Position numbers and translations under genes: made by a program. The notes beneath the pieces were generated by a model. That model saw nothing but the letters and a program-made list of their open reading frames with translations. It did not search any database and had not been told where the DNA came from. Below are positions 62,352 to 64,000 of a stretch of 64,000 bases of DNA, in pieces (within the stretch, counting starts at the first letter, position 1; each line of letters opens with the position of its first letter). This DNA comes from Myrmaecium sp. VS I D KN 1 (lineage: Eukaryota; Ascomycota; Dothideomycetes; Valsariales; Valsariaceae): positions 3,611-67,610 of the forward strand of contig JADQAV010000033.1 of assembly GCA_019775845.1 (NCBI GenBank). Reading direction: 5' to 3'.

Positions 62352-64000
62352 TTATTTACGGTAGTAGATCTGGACCAGAGGTTAGCACAACAGCACTTGC
62401 ACAGGCTATAATCTTGATACACACCTTCTTGAATTGGAAATGAAGCTGTAGAATGCCCTGTTGTCCCAGTTTTTTAGCTTCCGAAAAGACCATGGGATGA
62501 ACTAATGGAATAGTTCGACTAGGGAAGCTCAGGCCTACCTTGTCAAAATTGCTTTTGAAACCACGTTCTCGTTTGGCGCTATAGTCCCACTCCTTGTCCA
62601 CAATTCTGAAGGCGATGTCTTCATAGGGTGGTCCAGCTATGAATCGGATCAAGCAAGTATCCTCCTCACCAGCAGGTGCGAATGATTGCCCTCGTTTCCT
62701 GCCATTTTCACGTTCAATGCGGTATGTCGGTGCCTTGGTCTTGTCGATAAGATCCGGGTAGAAGATATTGAACTTATAGCCCTGAACCACTTTAGGAGGA
62801 GGATTGTCATGGTCGTAGTGCGTTTGGTTGTATTTGTTCCATTCGTATCCCATCTGGACTCTGTTGAAGTACTTTGGCTTTCGCGGTCGATACTTGTTCG
62901 CCCATTGAGGCTTTTTCTGGGACACCACTTCCTCTTCTCCGGCAAAAATTTCCTCATCCTCTCCCACGCCACGGGCAACTTCACGTTCGTAGAGAGCCAT
63001 AGTGGCTTTTGAAAAATCGTCGTCCCGTGTAGCCGCGAATCGAGAGAGTTCAGAAGGCTTCTCTTGAGGCTTCGAAATGGCGGAGGCCGTCACAGCCGTA
63101 TCAGTCTTCCTCTGCCGCATCGGTACAAAGCCTAACTTCAGCACTTTTCGCCTTTCATCGACCTAAATTATCGAAGTTAGAGTCATTCTGTAAACTTCCA
63201 GATCTGCATTCTTACAATCTTGTTCAAGAATGTGCTCTCTTCGTGAGACTCCAGGGATTTCTCTTCAGCTCTTAGTTTCAAAGAAGGCTCCGGATCTAGT
63301 TGCTCCCTTAGGTCCATGATATCCGTGCATGCCGATATATGAGGCGTATCCTGCAGGATCAATCGCATCTTCTCCTGCACCAACAACGCTTCCTCTTTCT
63401 GTTGCCTCCGCAAACCTTCTAGGCGACTATTGATGATTGCCTGCGACACCTTTCTCAGCTTTGCCTTCGCCTTCCAAACTATAAGACTACGAAGGAGGTG
63501 CTCCCAGTAGTCGACATCAATTGGCTCATTGGAATCCAGTTTCCGTCTTATTTGCTTTTCGAGTGTACTTAGTTCTTCGTAAGATTTCGGACTCAGGAGG
63601 CGATCGATGTCCGCAGAAACAGAACTGACACCACGTGCCTCAGGGGCGGAATTTTTCGATTTTTGCAACCGGTCTCTGCATATGACTTTCATCGTCTAAA
63701 GGCAGTGAGCTTTTGGCTGATCGCAAGGAGCTGGGGTAAGCCTCTTACAGTCCAGAATTCTTTATTACTCGGGTCGGTCTCTAGTGTGATGTAGGTGTCG
63801 ATATCCCTTTCCAATTCCGCTAGCTGGTTGTTGTCAAGGCCCTCCAGGACACCTTCTGGATCAACTATGTCGAGCTCCGAGTCGTCAACTCCTTCGTCCA
63901 GAGGATTTCTCGTTGGATCGATCACTCGTAGTGTAACGGCAAGCCAATCGATAGGCCTAGCGCGACCGTTGCGAACACGGATTTCTGCCTTCTTCTTTGC
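62352..64000 (-). CDS. Cactin, 3' part (gene runs off the right edge)
   Basis: Five exons inside the window: 63749-64000 (partial), 63216-63695, 62539-63162, 62425-62457 and 62352-62369, all joined in phase 0. The first visible residues AEIRVRNGRARPIDWLAVTLRV belong to the conserved mid region of cactin. It continues with PSNKEFWT joined to TMKVICRDRL, then a helical charged region. The C-terminal cactin domain is unmistakable: KPKYFNRVQMGYEWNKYNQTHYD, VVQGYKFNIFYPDLIDKTKAPTY, EDTCLIRFIAGPPYEDIAFRIVDKEWDY, and GFKSNFDK-GILQLHFQFKK-IYYRK at the end. Cactin is a nuclear spliceosome-associated protein (fission yeast Cay1) needed for accurate splicing. The last two exons are only 33 and 18 nt. 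The start codon and the N-terminal Arg/Ser region lie outside the window. Confidence 0.94.

Overview
The window is nuclear DNA of a filamentous ascomycete (Pezizomycotina). The evidence is short GT-AG introns (mostly 47-90 bp), a Zn2Cys6 regulator, GPI-anchored and secreted wall or pectin enzymes, a Cox4/Tim50/Mmf1 mitochondrial set, and a block of DNA with the signature of repeat-induced point mutation (RIP). The class cannot be settled from the sequence alone.

Layout: 1-14 kb holds a secreted S28 peptidase (-), an Nbp2-type SH3 protein (-), the CTD phosphatase SSU72 (+) and an ER alpha-mannosidase of the Htm1/Mnl1 type (-). 14-31 kb holds TIM50 (+), a Kre9/Knh1-like GPI protein (-), a GH5 exo-1,3-beta-glucanase (-), a 403-bp MITE with 9-bp target duplications, a mitochondrial Bax-inhibitor-family protein (-), a pyruvate-decarboxylase-type enzyme (+) and tRNA-Ala(AGC) (-). 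31-50 kb holds a 1,303-residue protein I do not recognise (-), COX4 (+), CGI121 (-), a Zn2Cys6 transcription factor (+), APT1 (+), a RidA/Mmf1 protein (+) and a PL1 pectate lyase (-). From 50.83 to 55.59 kb lies one 4.76-kb DNA transposon. It has 44-bp terminal inverted repeats and an intact 8-bp target duplication, and its body has lost nearly every CpA and TpG to RIP. After it come a 5S rRNA gene (-), a 2.9-kb gene-poor stretch, a forkhead factor (-) and the 3' part of cactin (-), which runs off the right edge.

The genes are mostly single-copy housekeeping loci with no operon-like or biosynthetic cluster. Loose themes are mitochondrial import and respiration (TIM50, COX4, the TMBIM5-like protein, MMF1), wall and plant-polymer remodelling (Kre9-like, GH5, pectate lyase, possibly S28), and transcription or RNA processing (SSU72, cactin, forkhead, Zn2Cys6, CGI121). 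Exon structures were worked out by eye from frame, splice consensus and family conservation. In every multi-exon model the exon lengths sum to an intact frame, including the part of cactin inside the window.

The most noteworthy items are the bounded RIP-saturated transposon and the MITE. I saw no evidence of a wholly new multi-gene system.
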